Shown piece by piece: positions 13,988 to 15,709 of a DNA stretch of 15,709 nt. The translations under genes were made by a program, and so were the position numbers. The notes under the pieces were generated by a model. That model saw nothing but the letters and a program-made list of their open reading frames with translations. It was not told the DNA's origin and did no database searches. The first letter of the stretch is position 1. Each line of letters begins with the position of its first letter. This stretch comes from DATMYQ01 sp035560935. GTDB lineage: Bacteria; Bacillota; Negativicutes; Sporomusales; Sporomusaceae. The stretch lies in assembly GCA_035560935.1 (NCBI GenBank), contig DATMYQ010000137.1, positions 1-15,709 on the forward strand. The letters are read 5' to 3'.

Positions 13988-15362
13988 TCTTCCCATCTCC
14001 CGCACAACCCCAGTAACGTAAAACAAGTACGGTGATATCGTCAAACGGAGGCGCTCCATTGACAAAGGAATTCACTTCCTCAACAATCGCCTGCGTCAGA
14101 CCCCGGGCAGAAACCTGCCCGGTCTGCGCAATTTTTTGTTCCAGCCGATGCTCCGTAAACATTTCCTCGTTATTGTCCATCGCTTCCGTCACGCCATCGG
14201 TGTAAAGAATCAGCGCATCCCCCGGCGACAGTGCAAAGGTTTCATTCTGAAAAGGAAACTCCTCCATGACCCCTAATGCAATCCCTTGTTTGAGGCTTAG
14301 CATCTGCACCTGGCCATCCTTGCGGTGCACATAAGGCTTATTATGTCCCGCGTTACTAAACTCAATTTCCCCCGTCCGGATGTCCATTATGCCGCAAAAC
14401 AGCGTAACAAACATTGACTCGTCATTCCCCTGGCATAGCTCGTTGTTCGTGCGGAAAAGGATATCAGCGCTGCGAATCCCCGGTCCGGATTTTGCTTTAA
14501 TCAAAGTTTTGGTGACCGCCATGAACAAGGAAGCAGGAACGCCTTTTCCGGAAACATCGCCGATCACAAAACAGAAATGGTTCTCGTCAATATAGAAAAA
14601 ATCATACAGATCACCGCCGACTTCCTTGGCCGGTTCGAGAACGGCAAATACCTCCAGTTCCGAAATCTCCGGCGGCACGGGAAACACTTTGGGGACCATG
14701 CTCATCTGAATCGTCCGCGCCACGTTCAGTTCATGCTCAATCCGCTCTTTAATATTTTTGTTGCGCCGTTCTTCCTGCATGTTATCGACAAAAAAGAAGA
14801 AAATCGCCACGGCAATCATGTTACCGATAATCAACGGCAACCGCACCTGTTTTTCCAGCGCCATGGCCGTCTCAAAATTGGGCGCGAACAAAAAGGTGAG
14901 TCCGGCGGCAAATATTTCATACGCCAGCGTAAACCCGACCGCTTCCTTCACCCCGATATTCCTGTGCCAATATCGGGAATAAAGTCCGGACAAAAGTCCT
15001 GCCAGCAGCAACGCCAGCACCGCCGATTTCCACGAACCGACCATCCCGCCCTGAAGCAGACGGTCGGCCGCGCCAATCAGACCGGCGCCGAGGCCGACCA
15101 CCGGGCCACCCACCAGGCCGCCTAAGATCGGTCCACTGTGGCGCAAGCTCATGACGCCAATATTGACCGTGATGGCATTCAGGCCCGCGTATATTGAAAA
15201 ACATCCAAAAACAAACGCTACCAGGATCATGTCTTTTTTCTTTGCGTTTTTTTCTAAAATATCCAAATTGATCCGGGTGCGAATCACCAGATAAGCCATC
15301 ATCATCATCACACACGCGGTATTGATGACCGAAATCATCAAGCTGCCTATTGTATTTTGCAT
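13980..15362 (-). CDS. LytS-type 5TM receptor fused to SpoIIE/PP2C serine/threonine phosphatase
   Basis: A 460-residue membrane phosphatase. The N-terminal ~195 residues form a 5TMR-LYT-like receptor domain, recognised by VNIGVMSLRHSGPILGGLVG, GAGLIGAADRLLQGG and several hydrophobic helices. A predicted helical linker (MQEERRNKNIKERIEHELNV, about 195-225) leads to the SpoIIE catalytic domain (about 240-455). All expected metal-binding aspartates are present: EVGGDLYDFF (~246), IGDVSGKGVPASLF (~270), LYTDGVTEAM (~388) and FDDITVLVLRY (~443); SNAGHNKPY is also present. It should dephosphorylate a Ser/Thr-phosphorylated protein, classically an STAS anti-sigma antagonist, in response to a membrane signal, but no STAS or RsbW-like gene is in the window. 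The ATG at 15362 is chosen over the TTG one codon earlier: AAGGTGA lies 7 nt upstream. It is the first gene of the right-hand operon, 77 bases after the predicted transcription start. Confidence 0.93.
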   Translation of the reverse strand: MQNTIGSLMISVINTACVMMMMAYLVIRTRINLDILEKNAKKKDMILVAFVFGCFSIYAGLNAITVNIGVMSLRHSGPILGGLVGGPVVGLGAGLIGAADRLLQGGMVGSWKSAVLALLLAGLLSGLYSRYWHRNIGVKEAVGFTLAYEIFAAGLTFLFAPNFETAMALEKQVRLPLIIGNMIAVAIFFFFVDNMQEERRNKNIKERIEHELNVARTIQMSMVPKVFPVPPEISELEVFAVLEPAKEVGGDLYDFFYIDENHFCFVIGDVSGKGVPASLFMAVTKTLIKAKSGPGIRSADILFRTNNELCQGNDESMFVTLFCGIMDIRTGEIEFSNAGHNKPYVHRKDGQVQMLSLKQGIALGVMEEFPFQNETFALSPGDALILYTDGVTEAMDNNEEMFTEHRLEQKIAQTGQVSARGLTQAIVEEVNSFVNGAPPFDDITVLVLRYWGCAGDGKNA

Positions 15363-15390
15363 CAAATTATCACCTTATTCTCTCAGCAAC

Positions 15391-15407
15391 TTGCCATAAG
15401 CTGGCAA
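15391..15407. repeat. Inverted repeat TTGCCA-N5-TGGCAA in the phosphatase leader
   Basis: A perfect 6-bp inverted repeat with a 5-nt spacer lies in the 5' untranslated region, about 30 bases before the phosphatase start codon and about 40 bases after the predicted transcription start. It has the same half-site as the repeat at 15546-15559. It could be a repressor site or an RNA hairpin near the ribosome binding site. Confidence 0.5.
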
Positions 15408-15445
15408 TAGTTACCTGTTTTTGCCGTGCTTTCTGTCTTAAAGAA

Positions 15446-15474
15446 ATCATACTATGTTTTCAGCAATCTCTCAA
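15446..15474 (-). promoter_or_regulatory. Promoter of the phosphatase-SBP-transporter operon
   Basis: On the minus strand TTGAGA (-35, 15469-15474) and TATGAT (-10, 15446-15451) are separated by exactly 17 bp. Transcription should start near 15439, leaving a leader of about 77 nt. This is the best sigma-A-type promoter in the window and the only strong one seen upstream of the right-hand gene string. Confidence 0.75.
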
Positions 15475-15709
15475 GCTAAAGCAAGGTCGCTGCCTTCTGA
15501 TCCGTTTCCTGAATAAGAACGCCGGACGTTTATTGACATCAACCCTTGCCAGGTGGCAACAATATTTTCATTCGTTACCTATTCTACGCCAAACCATGCT
15601 CTCCTTTTATTTTTCCGGTTCTGTTTATATTATCTGCACCTTTGAATATAGCATCCAGCACCGAATTCACCTTTCCGCAAGCGGCGCAAGAATACATTCA
15701 CAAATAATC
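15475..15709. other. Intergenic region upstream of the operon; no confident gene
   Basis: Together with the promoter and leader, about 347 bases at the right edge (15363-15709) hold no confident gene. This part contains the palindrome at 15546-15559. It also contains a 37-codon minus-strand frame (15584-15697, starting MYSCAACGKV) with a CxxC pair but no ribosome binding site. Two overlapping ~10-codon frames near 15560-15610 follow an AAAAGGAG. A 10-bp palindrome CCGC-AA-GCGG lies at 15675-15684. A plus-strand TTGACA at 15533-15538 has no matching -10. Confidence 0.4.
15546..15559. repeat. Inverted repeat TTGCCA-GG-TGGCAA upstream of the operon promoter
   Basis: A perfect 6-bp inverted repeat with a 2-nt spacer, about 113 bases upstream of the predicted start of transcription. 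Its half-site is identical to that of the repeat at 15391-15407 on the other side of the promoter, which suggests paired binding sites for one regulator. Confidence 0.5.

Noticed and set aside
15363..15439. TPP riboswitch suggested by GCTGAGAG in the phosphatase leader
   Set aside because: The leader is only about 77 nt and lacks the other conserved TPP-riboswitch segments. The match is a chance 6-8 bases.
15584..15697. 37-codon minus-strand frame with a CxxC pair (MYSCAACGKV)
   Set aside because: No ribosome binding site, very short, close to the window edge, and no recognised family. Kept only as a note in the intergenic entry.

Overview
The window reads as chromosomal DNA of an anaerobic, moderately GC-rich Firmicutes-type bacterium. 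A Negativicutes relative such as the Sporomusa/Pelosinus group is my best guess. This is inferred from the gene mix (a one-polypeptide pyruvate:ferredoxin oxidoreductase, rubrerythrin, a PAS/sigma-54 activator, a LytS-type PP2C phosphatase), strong purine-rich ribosome binding sites and frequent TTG starts; no taxonomic marker gene is present. There are no rRNA or tRNA genes, insertion sequences, phage genes or CRISPR arrays.

Left part (1-5339, minus strand): a short intergenic stretch with a cluster of GATGC-type palindromes and a possible promoter for a gene off the left edge; a clear terminator; the complete PFOR gene (237-3755); and, immediately upstream on the same strand, a PAS-AAA-TyrR-type-HTH sigma-54 activator (3912-5339). 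PFOR converts pyruvate to acetyl-CoA, CO2 and reduced ferredoxin. The activator may control PFOR or the divergent glycerate kinase, but I found no convincing -24/-12 promoter in any intergenic region.

Middle part (5463-8340): on the plus strand are glycerate 2-kinase (TTG start, good promoter), a PpnP-family nucleoside phosphorylase and rubrerythrin, each with its own ribosome binding site. Convergent to these, on the minus strand, is YjdM (the misnamed 'PhnA' zinc-ribbon protein). A 17-bp perfect inverted repeat lies between the convergent genes.

Right part (8466-15474, minus strand): the most unusual region. One well-formed promoter (TTGAGA-17-TATGAT) precedes a tightly coupled gene string: a LytS-type 5TM receptor fused to a SpoIIE/PP2C phosphatase; an ABC_sub_bind (TrpX-like) periplasmic protein with no permease or ATPase beside it; a ~799-residue protein that joins two extracytoplasmic sensor-like modules to a complete MFS transporter; and a GNAT-like acetyltransferase. 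These overlap by 8, 1 and 14 bases. After a 221-nt gap, which may hold a 44-codon ORF, comes an exported DUF3089 alpha/beta-hydrolase. I read this as a candidate envelope-sensing and transport system in which a solute-binding protein, a sensor-transporter and a Ser/Thr phosphatase are co-produced. That role is an inference from domains and gene coupling. Two palindromes with the same half-site (TTGCCA/TGGCAA) flank the promoter and are candidate operators.
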